A stretch of DNA of 64,000 nucleotides from Yamadazyma tenuis (taxonomy: Eukaryota; Ascomycota; Pichiomycetes; Serinales; Debaryomycetaceae): positions 1,054,001 through 1,118,000 of the forward strand of contig NC_089465.1 in the NCBI RefSeq assembly GCF_029203305.1, read 5' to 3'. The position numbers were made by a program, and so were the translations under genes. This document shows, in pieces, positions 9,553-18,789 of the stretch; the stretch's first letter is position 1; every line of letters starts with the position of its first letter. The notes beneath the pieces are model-generated. The model saw nothing but the letters and a program-made list of their open reading frames with translations, did no database searches and was not told the DNA's origin.

Positions 9553-10176
9553 ATGGAAGAAGAGAAGCTCACCAAAAAACAGAGAAAAGCTCTTGAGTTC
9601 AGAAAGAAGATTGAGAAGAAGGAGAAGAAGCCGGAGGAGCCAAAACCAACGGATACAGAAACCCAAAAAAAGAGAAAACTTGGAGATGAGGTAAGTGCCG
9701 CCAGTGATGAAGATGCACCTAAAAAGAAAAGAAAGACCAGAAGAGGTAAGAAGGGTAAAGGGGTCAACGGTGGTAAAGGCCCTCGTTTCCTTTTGTTTGT
9801 GGGGAACCTTCCGTACGATGTTTCTGAAACCGAATTGGCTAAACATTTCAAAAATTCCAAGCCTGACAGAATGAGAATAAGGAAAGACAAGGGAATAGCG
9901 TTCTTGGAGTTCGACAACGATACTAGGGAAATCCAAAGTAAGATGGAATCAGCTTTGAGAATGCATCATTCTATGGTAAGAACTCGGAAGATCAACGTGG
10001 AGTTGACTGTTGGAGGTGGTGGTAACTCTGAGACCCGAGTACAGAAGATCAAGGGCAAGAACGATAAGCTTTTGGAAGAAAGAAGGGACCGGGTCAAGAC
10101 GAAGGGAAGTGCGGCGGTAGATGGTGCTGATACTGAAGGCATACATCCATCCAGATTAGCAATGGTGAACAAGTAG
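9553..10176 (+). CDS. NOP6: nucleolar RRM protein Nop6
   Basis: A 207-residue basic protein. The N-terminal ~75 residues are Lys/Glu-rich (KKQRKALEFRKKIEKKEKK) with a nuclear-localisation-like KKKRKTRRGKKGKG. One RRM spans about 78-155: the RNP2-like FLLFVGNLPYD and the RNP1-like KGIAFLEFD. The conserved KINVELTVGGGGNSE and the GIHPSRLAMV tail match the Nop6 family, which binds early pre-40S (90S) particles. The first ATG is at 9553; the open frame further upstream lacks an ATG and belongs to the promoter shared with the snRNP27 gene. In S. cerevisiae NOP6 (YDL213C) is next to SHR3 (YDL212W), which lies only ~1.4 kb away here. Confidence 0.9.
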   Translation: MEEEKLTKKQRKALEFRKKIEKKEKKPEEPKPTDTETQKKRKLGDEVSAASDEDAPKKKRKTRRGKKGKGVNGGKGPRFLLFVGNLPYDVSETELAKHFKNSKPDRMRIRKDKGIAFLEFDNDTREIQSKMESALRMHHSMVRTRKINVELTVGGGGNSETRVQKIKGKNDKLLEERRDRVKTKGSAAVDGADTEGIHPSRLAMVNK

Positions 10177-10313
10177 CATACGGTTACATAGTAATATAGA
10201 AGCATACATGGATTATTACAAACGTACATGGATTCTATTAACAACATGCTTCATTTTCAGAAAACAATATACCGACAGGCTTACTGAATAACTGTCCGCA
10301 TAAGTTGATACAC

Positions 10314-10979
10314 TTACAAAATAGAACACTTTCTGCTCTTTCTAACGGTTCTTTTTCTTTGAGTAGATCCACCGGTCCCAGCTCCACTCTTATCAGCAAC
10401 AGTTTTAGTTTGATAAGTTTGTGCCAGCTCTTTGACGGGAGGATCCAATACAGCACTTATAGCATAGTCAAATACGTCATTGACGCCCTGTTGAGTGGCA
10501 GCAGAGCATTCCATATATCTAACACATCCCAATTCCTTGGCCATTTTTGTACCTTGCTCAAGCGTTATAGGCTTCAAGTTTTTTTCACTCAAATCATCCA
10601 AAATGTGTAAATCATCTCTCAAGTCAACCTTGGTTCCTACAAGTAAAATCAAGATATCCTTAGGCGAATGATGTAATAATTCAGGTATCCACTTGGATTT
10701 GATATTGTGGAAAGAATCAGGCGATACCACTGAAAAGCAGCATAAAAAGATCTCAGTTTGTGGATAACTCAAAGGTCTCAATCGGTCGTACTCCGCCTGA
10801 CCAGCAGTATCCCAGAGTCCCAATTTAACCACTTCTCCGTCTATCAAAACAGAAGCCGAGTAATTGTCGAAAACGGTTGGGATGTAATCATTGGGAAACG
10901 TATTAGTAGTATAACTGATCAAGAGACAAGTTTTACCTACGGCCCCGTCACCCACTACCACTGCTTTGATGCTTCTCAT
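10314..10979 (-). CDS. RHO5: Rac-type Rho GTPase
   Basis: A 221-residue small GTPase. The P-loop GDGAVGKT is at residues 10-17, switch I has YIPTVFDNY, switch II is [20 protein letters not shown], and the specificity loop is [10 protein letters not shown] polybasic segment ([11 protein letters not shown]) precedes the CAAX box CSIL, whose final Leu predicts geranylgeranylation and plasma-membrane anchoring. Its numbering is identical to Rac1 in the G-domain, and it lacks the long insert of S. cerevisiae Rho5, so it resembles the Rac1 orthologues of Candida-type yeasts. The family acts in cell-wall, oxidative-stress and filamentation signalling. The ATG at 10977-10979 is chosen because upstream frame codons are not ATG. 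It is convergent with NOP6 and divergent from SHR3. Confidence 0.88.
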   Translation of the reverse strand: MRSIKAVVVGDGAVGKTCLLISYTTNTFPNDYIPTVFDNYSASVLIDGEVVKLGLWDTAGQAEYDRLRPLSYPQTEIFLCCFSVVSPDSFHNIKSKWIPELLHHSPKDILILLVGTKVDLRDDLHILDDLSEKNLKPITLEQGTKMAKELGCVRYMECSAATQQGVNDVFDYAISAVLDPPVKELAQTYQTKTVADKSGAGTGGSTQRKRTVRKSRKCSIL

Positions 10980-11529
10980 GAGATGTTCAAATGCAAAAAA
11001 ACGATTGTGTTTAAGAAACAAAAAGGGAGCTTTTTCGTAGATAGTTTTTTTTCCACTTGACAATTATCGCACCAGTTGAAAACGCATATAGGAGAGACAT
11101 TGGTTTTAATAATATCGAAAACAACTTCAGGGGCAAAAGAACCAACTTTCGGAAACATAGATGGTTTGTGGAGGTACAGTCGATTTTTTTGTCTTTTTTC
11201 CTCCTTTTTCTTACTTTACACTTACTACTTTCTTACATGTATGCCTAAATGTTGTAATAATGGGTTGTCCAGTTGCAGTTTTTACGAATCTCATAAAAGA
11301 ATAGGTCAGATAAACAACAGGATGACACAAAAAGTTCTTACAATCCACAAAAATAATTTTTTCCGTAGTTGCAGCCACACTAGTACCAGGGCCGGCACCC
11401 ATCGACTCGAGGCTGGCTGGCTTCGCTTGGCACTGCCGTTCTCGTCCGGTAGTGGTTGAAAATATTGAGATAACAGCCGCTTGATTTTCGCACCAGGAAA
11501 AACGAAGGCGATTAACTCGTTGAACTACC
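10980..11529. other. divergent promoter region between RHO5 and SHR3
   Basis: 550 bases between the starts of a minus-strand GTPase gene and a plus-strand permease-chaperone gene. It contains homopolymeric T tracts near 11040-11053 and 11180-11215, typical of yeast nucleosome-depleted promoters. No open frame resembling a gene and no RNA gene was seen. Confidence 0.45.
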
Positions 11530-12216
11530 ATGAAACTTATGACATACAAGGAGTTACTCCCTGTTGGAACGGGGTTGATCATATTCGCTACTGGGTTTGG
11601 ACTTGGTGCTGTCTATAGTAATTTGCCATATGACTATGCCACTTTGTGGAGCTCTCCAGCAGATAGTACGGCTGCTTTCCAAGCATCTTTTGATCACTAT
11701 TTGAGATGGGCCAATGTTCCAGCTAGAGTGCATTACATGTTACACTTTGTGTTTGTGATTGGTTTGGTTGGATGTTTGATCAAGATTTTCAAGCCCACTG
11801 AAGATACCAAGTATTTTGAGTATGGAACCATGGGGATGCTTTTGTTGTCGATTGTGATATATTTGAGCAACTTGAGAACTGGAATCAACTCGTGTTTCCA
11901 CAACCAGTGGGGTGAAGTCCCCATGGAAACCGGAATCAATGTTATTGCTGCATCCCAGTTCTTTATTGTGGTATTGCTTGTAGGTGTATTGGTCTTACAA
12001 GGAGGTTTGTACTATGCTGAATGGTATGATAAGCAGTTGAAAATTGAGTTTTATGAGCAGAACCCAGACTACAAGGAGGTAAACGGTCAACCCACCAAGG
12101 TGGACGAGTTGACTGCTGCTGGTAATGAGGAAGGTGAAGCTGTGGCTATCACCTCGGGTGCCGATGTGAAGAAGGACAAGAAAGACAAGAAAGACAAGAA
12201 GAAGAAGAAACAGTAG
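11530..12216 (+). CDS. SHR3: ER membrane chaperone for amino acid permeases, Shr3
   Basis: A 228-residue ER membrane protein. Four hydrophobic spans are visible: about 8-28, 68-88, 98-116 and 139-160. The motif FHNQWGEVPMETGINV lies in the loop before the last span. The tail is hydrophilic and ends in a KKDKKDKKDKKKKK run, characteristic of Shr3. Shr3 prevents aggregation of amino acid permeases in the ER and assists their packaging into COPII vesicles. It is functionally linked to NPR1 in this same block, which controls the surface stability of the same permeases. The start ATG at 11530 is preceded by CTACC. Confidence 0.92.
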   Translation: MKLMTYKELLPVGTGLIIFATGFGLGAVYSNLPYDYATLWSSPADSTAAFQASFDHYLRWANVPARVHYMLHFVFVIGLVGCLIKIFKPTEDTKYFEYGTMGMLLLSIVIYLSNLRTGINSCFHNQWGEVPMETGINVIAASQFFIVVLLVGVLVLQGGLYYAEWYDKQLKIEFYEQNPDYKEVNGQPTKVDELTAAGNEEGEAVAITSGADVKKDKKDKKDKKKKKQ

Positions 12217-12383
12217 AGGCGAGTCTTTTAGTATGTACATCTAGGGCTGAATCAGATATTTCCCATTGTGTATAATATGAATCACGTTGTAGAATTCTTG
12301 AAACTGCCTCTCCACAAGAATCAATCAAAGTCGCACTTCGCATTGGCCAATAAAATTTTTGTCAATAGTAAACCAACGCAAAT

Positions 12384-12978
12384 ATGGGTGTAGCAGACAA
12401 AGTATACGGTGAATACCCAGTCTACTTTAAGCAACCAATCAGAGTATGTATAACTATTGAAGAGCACAAGGACCATCAGTGTTACAGTTTTGTGGAGTTC
12501 TTACTGTTTGAAGGCAACGACCTATCAAGGTGACATAAACAACACCATAATGCATATACATGTGAAGGAGTAGAAATGTAACAACAAATCCCAGCAATTT
12601 TAGATGTTTCACCAGTCAAAAGAAGTTAGACAGCACATGAATATCCATAGAAACATGAAATAGGATATGATCCAGATATTTAAGCTTTCACGTCAAGTAT
12701 CGACATCATCCACAAACCTTAACAAGCTCGTCCTAACAGCTTTTGAAGACTGTCCCATAGAACCACCATATACTAACGCCCTGTAGTGGTTGAAATATCA
12801 TGCACACACAAAACCACACTTTTTTTGGTCAATTGCCTTTGGATTATCAGCTCCAGTATTATTGTTAGCCACTCCTATAAGAAGAAAGTACTTGTGGGCC
12901 GACCATGAACCAATTCCTCGCACCTATCCTTTGCCCAATAGACCAAGAGACAAAAACTTGTCGGGATACGATGATTAA
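12384..12978 (+). CDS. NADH:ubiquinone oxidoreductase (complex I) 9.5 kDa accessory subunit, spliced
   Basis: The product is an 83-residue protein from two exons, 12384-12443 and 12787-12978, joined in phase 0. Exon 1 encodes 20 residues ending FKQPIR. Exon 2 begins WLKYHAHTKPHFFWS, then a hydrophobic span (IAFGLSAPVLLLATP), RRKYL, and a Pro-rich tail with a terminal GYDD. This pattern (short N-terminus, one membrane span, RRKY, then a TYPLPNRPR-like tail) matches the fungal 9.5 kDa complex I subunit. It sits in the mitochondrial inner membrane arm. Its presence shows the species has complex I, which Saccharomyces lacks. It lies between SHR3 and MRPL22. The assignment rests on recalled family features. 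Confidence 0.78.
12444..12786 (+). other. spliceosomal intron in the complex I subunit gene
   Basis: A 343-bp intron. The 5' splice site GTATGT is at 12444-12449, directly after codon AGA. The branch site TACTAAC is at 12771-12777 and the 3' splice site CTGTAG ends at 12786, only 9 bases after the branch site. I looked for box C/D motifs inside it and saw no convincing intronic snoRNA. Confidence 0.9.
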
Positions 12979-13188
12979 CCGCATATAGATAATACTACAA
13001 AACGTGCAGCTGAACCTGTAGAAACTTAAATAGCCCTCAACAGTTACCCACTTGGAGGAGTTATATGAGTTGAAGCAGACTTTTCATTCCTAGGTATCTA
13101 CTTCTTACAACGTCTTCTTTCCCAAATACCAACTTCTCTACTACTTCTCAATCGCAAATCAGCCTAACAAAAAAGTCGCACAACCGAG

Positions 13189-14028
13189 ATGAAAATTTTT
13201 ATCCACAGAAGCATGTTGCCAATAAATAGAATCGGACTCAGACTGTTCCATAACAGTGTCATCTGTCGCAACAGTCTCTTCGGAGAGTTCACCAAGAGAA
13301 CAGATCCGGTGGCTGATTTCAAGCCGAAGGAGGTGACAGAAGTGGATTCTGAGTCAGATAAGAAGGTCAGACCAAAGGACGACCAAGACTTACAAGCATT
13401 CTACAGAAAGGAAATGGAACAGAAGCAAATCTCCGATGCCAAGTTCATCACCCCTTTAAAAAGAGAATTGTTCCAGCTCAACGTCGATAAGAACGGGTTT
13501 TTCAAGAACCATGATATTGTCACCAAAGACAGTAAACCATACAAGATCTCCTTGACGGAAAAAGAGATAGACATATTAGAACCTACCATATTTTTGAAGT
13601 CCTTGAGACTCAAAGGATCGATGAAGAAGGCCACTATTGTCAACCGGTTTGTGCGGGGGTTAAATGTAAAAAATGCCATAAACCAATTACATTTCAATCC
13701 AAAGAAAATGTCTACCGAACTTGAAAAATTGTTGAAACAAGGTTTGGAACAATCCCGTGAGTTGAACATGAATGAAGATAAACTCTATATTCAAAGTTTA
13801 TGGGTGGGAAGTGATGGAGACTGGCAAAAACGATTGGATCCTAAAGGAAGAGGTAGAATGGGAATGATTCGTCATAGATACGTGCACTTGAAGTGCATTT
13901 TGAAGGGAGATTTGACCAAAAAACGGTTGGCATACGAGAGGCAGCTCAAAGATAGCTTTAAGAAGCCAAAGATGGGGTTGAATAATCAACCATTAAACTT
14001 CAGCAATGTTCCGTTCTATAAATGGTAG
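13189..14028 (+). CDS. MRPL22: mitochondrial large ribosomal subunit protein uL22m
   Basis: A 279-residue protein with a basic, hydroxylated N-terminus suited to mitochondrial import (MKIFIHRSMLPINRIGLRLF). The uL22 domain spans about 120-260. Its second half contains KLYIQSLWVGSDGDWQKRLDP and the Gly/Arg-rich GRGRMGMIRHRYVHLK loop, the extended L22 loop that reaches the peptide exit tunnel. The length and the long N-terminal extension are as in fungal mitochondrial L22. MRPL22 is YNL177C in S. cerevisiae, a neighbour of TDA7 and RHO5, consistent with this block. An in-frame second Met at residue 9 could also serve as start. Confidence 0.85.
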   Translation: MKIFIHRSMLPINRIGLRLFHNSVICRNSLFGEFTKRTDPVADFKPKEVTEVDSESDKKVRPKDDQDLQAFYRKEMEQKQISDAKFITPLKRELFQLNVDKNGFFKNHDIVTKDSKPYKISLTEKEIDILEPTIFLKSLRLKGSMKKATIVNRFVRGLNVKNAINQLHFNPKKMSTELEKLLKQGLEQSRELNMNEDKLYIQSLWVGSDGDWQKRLDPKGRGRMGMIRHRYVHLKCILKGDLTKKRLAYERQLKDSFKKPKMGLNNQPLNFSNVPFYKW

Positions 14029-14384
14029 ATTGGAAATGGTTGCAACCCGGACCGTCGCAACCGCGAGTGCAACCGCCACAGCCCCAGGTCTCGAACTTTA
14101 AAACAACACTGCTCTAATTACATACTCGTACGTACAACCACTGCGGGCAAACCTGTAAATATAAAATAAATGGTTTAGATGCAATTTTCGTTATAGTGCA
14201 AGTCCAAAAAAAAATTGATATTTAAGGAGACGACTCTGTCATTTATTTTATCCCTTTAATTTCACACAGTTTAAGAACTGCCATAAACAATTTTTAATTT
14301 AATTCCTTCAAGTTACAGAACAAGGGTGTATATTTCAAGCACCTCTTATCCCCTTTCTTAAGTGTTTTTTCAGGCCTTTGCATC
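14029..14384. other. intergenic region upstream of the Yippee/MOH1 gene
   Basis: About 356 bases. The first 60 hold a GC-rich run with repeated TGCAACC/CGCAACC words (14039-14080). The rest is AT-rich with A tracts and is probably the promoter of the next gene. No coding or RNA gene seen. Confidence 0.4.
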
Positions 14385-14930
14385 ATGGGATTACAGTATA
14401 CCAACTTTTTTGAGGAGGAAGATTATGAGTCTAGTGACACCCAAATCATTGTCTGCGCTGAGTGCTCATGCCATTTGTGTTTATCCAGCTTGGTTATAAG
14501 CGACTCTTTCAGCAGCATCTCCGGCCAAGCATACTTTGTGGACAAGCTCATCAACATTTCGGCTGACAAGGAGATTGAAGAGACGCAAATGAGGACAGGG
14601 CTTTATTGGGTCAAGAAGATTAGATGCCACCAGTGTATGAATGTATTGGGGTGGAGCTACGTGAAGTCTGCCAGTTCTAGAGAGAGCTATAAGGTTGGGA
14701 AATTTGTCATTGAAGATGCGTACATTCGGTTCATTGACAATAATTCATCTACCAAGAACTTGATAGAGTTGACCAAACAAAACTACCGTAGACGTTTAAG
14801 TTCCAATTCCACCTTGGTTGAAGAAGACGAGTTCAAGTTTGGCGACTTGAAGTGCTTAAATCGGTTACGGTTGCAGAACGTCAAGGAGTTGGAAAATGAA
14901 TCGGACGCCGATGTGTTGGTGGATTATTAG
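14385..14930 (+). CDS. MOH1: Yippee-family zinc-binding protein, Moh1-like
   Basis: A 181-residue protein. The Yippee zinc-binding fold is recognisable from two Cys pairs, CAEC (about 25-28) and CHQC (about 84-87). The family landmarks SISGQAYFV, MRTGLYWVKKIRC and LGWSYVKSASSRESYKVGKFVIE are in order. The C-terminal ~60 residues are polar and specific to this protein; S. cerevisiae Moh1 is shorter. Family members outside yeast are substrate-receptor parts of the GID/CTLH ubiquitin ligase, and yeast Moh1 is linked to stationary-phase survival and GID. That role is inferred here from the family. The start ATG at 14385 follows a TCATC context. Confidence 0.85.
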   Translation: MGLQYTNFFEEEDYESSDTQIIVCAECSCHLCLSSLVISDSFSSISGQAYFVDKLINISADKEIEETQMRTGLYWVKKIRCHQCMNVLGWSYVKSASSRESYKVGKFVIEDAYIRFIDNNSSTKNLIELTKQNYRRRLSSNSTLVEEDEFKFGDLKCLNRLRLQNVKELENESDADVLVDY

Positions 14931-15369
14931 GCTGGCAATTGCACATATATATACTTTTAGAGAATGGCCACAAGGAGGGTTTTTTGGGTATGGATGACCT
15001 GTTGGCACGGTTAGGGATATGGATAACCAGATGGCATGGATGCCGGGTTTGGTAGGACTAGTTAATAGGTTAATAAATAAATTAGAAAAATGTTGAGTAG
15101 TGTAGAACAAATTTAGACCAGGGCTTTGGTAGCGGAACCTTTATGAGACAGGGCTGGTACCGAGAAGCGAGTAGGGGTGACGTGGTTGTGAGGACATTGA
15201 GCTCCCCATCACAAACACGACTACGTGGAACACGACTTGTTGAACACGACCATCGCTTGAGGGTGGCTGCAAATGGAGGTTGCAGCCGCGCGCATCGCAA
15301 CACTTTTATGGGAATGTCTATTGTTGTACTATACACGGGATCATTTAGTTTTGACTTATCGCCACTAGA
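14931..15369. other. convergent intergenic region between MOH1 and UBP10
   Basis: 439 bases between two stop codons. The middle (15145-15305) is GC-richer than the flanks and contains CACGACT/ACACGAC repeats (15217-15252). I tried to read it as a tRNA or small RNA and found no cloverleaf. It probably holds the two terminators. Confidence 0.4.
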
Positions 15370-17148
15370 TTAGCCACTCTTGGGAGTCATCTTGGAGTAT
15401 ATGAGTACATAAGCTGATGGGTCGTTCAATGCTTGGATTTCGCTGATCTTATTAATGTATTCATCGTCGTAGGTGTACCACGATTTATCTGGTTGTAAGC
15501 AGTGGGAAATGTAATGTCCCGAACTTAAACTACGTCCTTCGTGACTGATAATGGAAATCAACTGGTACACTGTGGGGGATTTCTTGGTGGTATAATCGGT
15601 CATATCCAAGTAGTTCGAGTACTTCATCAGTTGCTTGACTTTCATGGATTGACTGCCATTAAACTTAAACCGCTTTAGATGCACCGTCAAATATTCGGGA
15701 GCAATATCCACCGTACTGTGCTTGAGGGCATTAGTATTGAGACGGCACTTTTCACAGAAATACCCCGACTCTTTGTCTTGGTTGTCAGTTTTGATGAGCT
15801 CTTGGCTGAAAAAGTCCTTGAGCGATCGGGAGATGGAGTATTTCAGTTGTTTCCGCTTCTTAAACCCTAGTGACAAGTCATAGAACTCCTGCTTTGTAGT
15901 GCTCTTATTGTGGCATCTTTCACATACGACTGTTTGGTTTAATAATCCCCCAAATATATCGTAGATAATGGACTTGTTCAATTTGACTCCTTTGGGAGTG
16001 GAATCCTCCTGTAAACGAGACATCAAACTCATGAAATATTCGTGGCTATCTTCTTGTTGCCATTCAGACATCATGCAGTTGATATCCCCCAATCTGTTGA
16101 TGACTCGCTTGGGGTGAATATACTTCTTCTTGTTATTATCGAGGTTCCACAATCGGTGGGCCAATTCAGCCAATACGTGTGTCACCGACTTCACCGGTAA
16201 TGTCTTATTGTGACGGTCTGAGTGCACTTCCGCGAGGTAGTTGGTGATGGCAGGAATATGAACCATCGATTGAATAGCCGTATTCATATAGCAGGTAACT
16301 CCTTGATTAAGAAGTCCCAATGGTTTCCGATTAGTGTACAGTTTGACAAAACTTTTATTAATTCGACGAGACCCGTTACTGCCTCTATCACGAGGGAATT
16401 CGTTGAAGTCATAGAACCCAGATGTGTCGATGGCACTGGATTCGGGTTCTGCTTGGGATGACGATGAGCTTGGACTTGCACCGGTAGCAGAAGCAGGTAC
16501 ATCGATTTCGAGCTCGCCCGGTTCGCCTGGATCCTTCACATCTTGTTCGAGGTCATCACGTAAAACGGCCTTGAGGGTATCCAAGTCTTCAGGGTCTGAA
16601 GGTGATTCAGCCGAAGGGGATTCAGAAGGCGAAATGTTTTGAGAAGCGTTATAGTCTGAGTCTGACGAGCTGCTGTTGTACTCGTGGGCGGACTCGAATA
16701 CATCGGACGAAGAGGGAGACGGAGACGGTATGGCGGTGTTTGTTTCGTGGTCAGGAAAGTCAGTACCTTGTTTAGAATTGGAATCGGCTATTTGGGGTGT
16801 AACAGCGATTTCTTCTCCTAGGTCTTCATCGCTGTCGGCCAAGGCTGCCACCTTTCGGCGCTTTGTATTGCTGGTGCCGTACTGGCGCCCAGTGTAGGCC
16901 TGTAAAGCTTCTGCCATAGAAACCGGTCTCTTTTTCGTAGGCTTTGCTTTCTCAGCGGACGAAGTTGATATGCCGGAGTTTTTGTTTATTTCAGGGTCAG
17001 CTGATTCAGGTTTGGTATTGGGGTTACTCAACACGACGATTTTACTTGAATGGACTTCATTTACGGTTTCGAGCGAGTTGTTTTGGATGAATTTTAATGG
17101 GTTCATCAAAATGCGATCGATGATGGGACTGATAGTTTTCTTCTTCAT
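15370..17148 (-). CDS. UBP10: ubiquitin C-terminal hydrolase, Ubp10/Dot4-like
   Basis: A 592-residue USP-family deubiquitinase. The first ~265 residues are acidic and Ser-rich, with a basic patch (TKKRPVSMAEALQ). The catalytic domain begins near 270. The Cys box is GLLNQGVTCYMNTA (catalytic Cys about 286). A zinc-binding CxxC pair (CERCH and CEKC) lies in the fingers, and the His box SSGHYISHC is near 543, ending with YDDEYI. The usual Asn of the GNTC motif is Val here, which I recall also for the Ubp10 group. Ubp10 removes ubiquitin from histone H2B and supports telomeric silencing. The gene's S. cerevisiae counterpart YNL186W is next to MRPL19, supporting the assignment over other USPs. The start ATG is at 17146-17148. 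Confidence 0.8.
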   Translation of the reverse strand: MKKKTISPIIDRILMNPLKFIQNNSLETVNEVHSSKIVVLSNPNTKPESADPEINKNSGISTSSAEKAKPTKKRPVSMAEALQAYTGRQYGTSNTKRRKVAALADSDEDLGEEIAVTPQIADSNSKQGTDFPDHETNTAIPSPSPSSSDVFESAHEYNSSSSDSDYNASQNISPSESPSAESPSDPEDLDTLKAVLRDDLEQDVKDPGEPGELEIDVPASATGASPSSSSSQAEPESSAIDTSGFYDFNEFPRDRGSNGSRRINKSFVKLYTNRKPLGLLNQGVTCYMNTAIQSMVHIPAITNYLAEVHSDRHNKTLPVKSVTHVLAELAHRLWNLDNNKKKYIHPKRVINRLGDINCMMSEWQQEDSHEYFMSLMSRLQEDSTPKGVKLNKSIIYDIFGGLLNQTVVCERCHNKSTTKQEFYDLSLGFKKRKQLKYSISRSLKDFFSQELIKTDNQDKESGYFCEKCRLNTNALKHSTVDIAPEYLTVHLKRFKFNGSQSMKVKQLMKYSNYLDMTDYTTKKSPTVYQLISIISHEGRSLSSGHYISHCLQPDKSWYTYDDEYINKISEIQALNDPSAYVLIYSKMTPKSG

Positions 17149-17449
17149 GGAGGCAGGTCAAAACGGGGGGAAGCGCGGGAGAAAACGGGAGATACAAGGG
17201 CCGAGGGGGAGAATAGGGAAAATGTGTCGACACGTGACGTGGGGGCTGGTAGCAAAACGAGGGCGATGGGATGAGATTTTTGGGCCCTTTGGTGTTTTGC
17301 AGTTTTTAGTGGGAAGGAAGTCTGCGCGAAAATTTGATGGATGTTATCGCGAATGTCGTATGGGTTGGGGAGTGGGAAAGGGTGTCGTGGTATGTCGCGT
17401 TCACTACACTATCTCTACAAACTAATGCAAAAAATACTTCATTATCGGG
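17149..17449. other. UBP10 promoter / CSN5 3' region
   Basis: 301 bases with a purine-rich G/A block at 17160-17290 on the plus strand directly upstream of UBP10. No gene seen. Confidence 0.4.
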
Positions 17450-18691
17450 TTAATTGAAAAGCTTTCGTTGGATATCTTGAACAATCAATTCCCTCACCTC
17501 ATGTGTTCCCAAGCGATTACACCCATCAGCTAATAAAGCCAAATCCTTGTTACCAGCAATACGTCGACGAAACTTCCTAGGTTTTGTATAGATGCTGGCC
17601 TCATCATTGGAAGTATCGTCGTCTAGGTCGTCATAGTTGACATCGACGGAGCTGAGCACATCATCTTCCATCATATCATCTTCAGGTATGGTTGATGGAG
17701 GAGGAACAGGACTGGTAATTCGATGTTTGCTGGCGGCATTATAGGGATTAAGGTGGTTGGAAGCTTCGGCCTCGGCCAGTTTCACAAAGAGTCCGTTGAA
17801 CTGCGTCGCGAGTCTTCGATGGCTATTCATTTGCGATGTGATCTTCTCTGTACCCTCACCTTCCATAGACATACGTCCTTCATGACCCGCATGACATACG
17901 AGACGGGTGGCCTTAGTTATGGCGTCCATCTTGCTGGCCTCATGCGACTCAGCAACCTCGGGTTTCACCACCAACTCTTGGACCCATGTTTCCTTGTTCA
18001 TGAATCTCACAAGCTCTTCATCAGCGGTGGTGCGGTAGATTTCAATATCCAACGAGTAGTACAGGTCAGCATGATTACCAAAACGGGCTCTTTTCTCGGT
18101 CGTCACACCTGACGGGTCGGTCTTGAAGTCATCCGGATACGTTCTAAATGCTCCGAGTTCTATTTTACCTTGCTTGATACTTTTGAACGGGTCAATCACA
18201 ATCGCAAGATAAGGATCCTGAATCTGATTCAAACTCTGGGTCGATACGTCAATCCCACTGAGCCAGCAACCATACCCGGGGTGTGAATGGTACCATCCCA
18301 CAATATTCTCATTGGGACGTAGTTTATTATTGAGTTGGAGGTACAGAACCATATACTCATATCCCTCGAGCTGAGCATTAACACGAGTTTCAGTGCCTTC
18401 AACAGGAATGGCGTAGACATCCGTCACAATGATACATCCCGCATGGATTTTCCCTATAAGCAGACCCATGATTTCGATGTCTCCGCCTAGAGCGGCATGT
18501 TGTGCCATTTTAAATACTGCTAGGGTGGAGATGGCGGTTTTGGTAAAGTATTTGGGGTCTTTTTTCCAGGGCCTTTTAGCCATAGCCTTGGAGTCTCCGG
18601 CAACCGAGTGGTAGAAGTCACCGTCAGCGACACTCACAGACGAGGAGGTATCCACCTTGAAGTACTTGCTGAGTTCCTGAAGGTGTGTCAT
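17450..18691 (-). CDS. RRI1: COP9 signalosome subunit 5, JAMM deneddylase
   Basis: A 413-residue MPN+ metalloprotease. The MPN domain starts near 50, with the catalytic Glu in GDIEIMGLLIGK. The complete JAMM zinc motif His-x-His-x7-Ser-x2-Asp is present (HSHPGYGCWLSGID, about 133-146). The Csn5-typical YHSHPGYGCWLSG, rather than the Rpn11 form, identifies the paralogue. The C-terminal third is an acidic linker and a basic helix. The protein removes Nedd8/Rub1 from cullins in the COP9 signalosome. S. cerevisiae RRI1 is YDL216C, from the same ancestral block as SHR3 and NOP6. The start ATG is at 18689-18691. Confidence 0.92.
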   Translation of the reverse strand: MTHLQELSKYFKVDTSSSVSVADGDFYHSVAGDSKAMAKRPWKKDPKYFTKTAISTLAVFKMAQHAALGGDIEIMGLLIGKIHAGCIIVTDVYAIPVEGTETRVNAQLEGYEYMVLYLQLNNKLRPNENIVGWYHSHPGYGCWLSGIDVSTQSLNQIQDPYLAIVIDPFKSIKQGKIELGAFRTYPDDFKTDPSGVTTEKRARFGNHADLYYSLDIEIYRTTADEELVRFMNKETWVQELVVKPEVAESHEASKMDAITKATRLVCHAGHEGRMSMEGEGTEKITSQMNSHRRLATQFNGLFVKLAEAEASNHLNPYNAASKHRITSPVPPPSTIPEDDMMEDDVLSSVDVNYDDLDDDTSNDEASIYTKPRKFRRRIAGNKDLALLADGCNRLGTHEVRELIVQDIQRKLFN

Positions 18692-18789
18692 TGGGGTTAG
18701 AGTTGGTCGCGCAGTTTTGATGCTGCAAAAGTGCGCGCCAAGTCAATACCGCTGGTCTACTACAAGATTCGTTCACATTATAAATTTCT

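Noticed and set aside
14039..14105. GC-rich run with GGTCTCGAAC suggesting a tRNA T-arm
   Set aside because: No acceptor stem, D-arm or anticodon arm could be folded around it.
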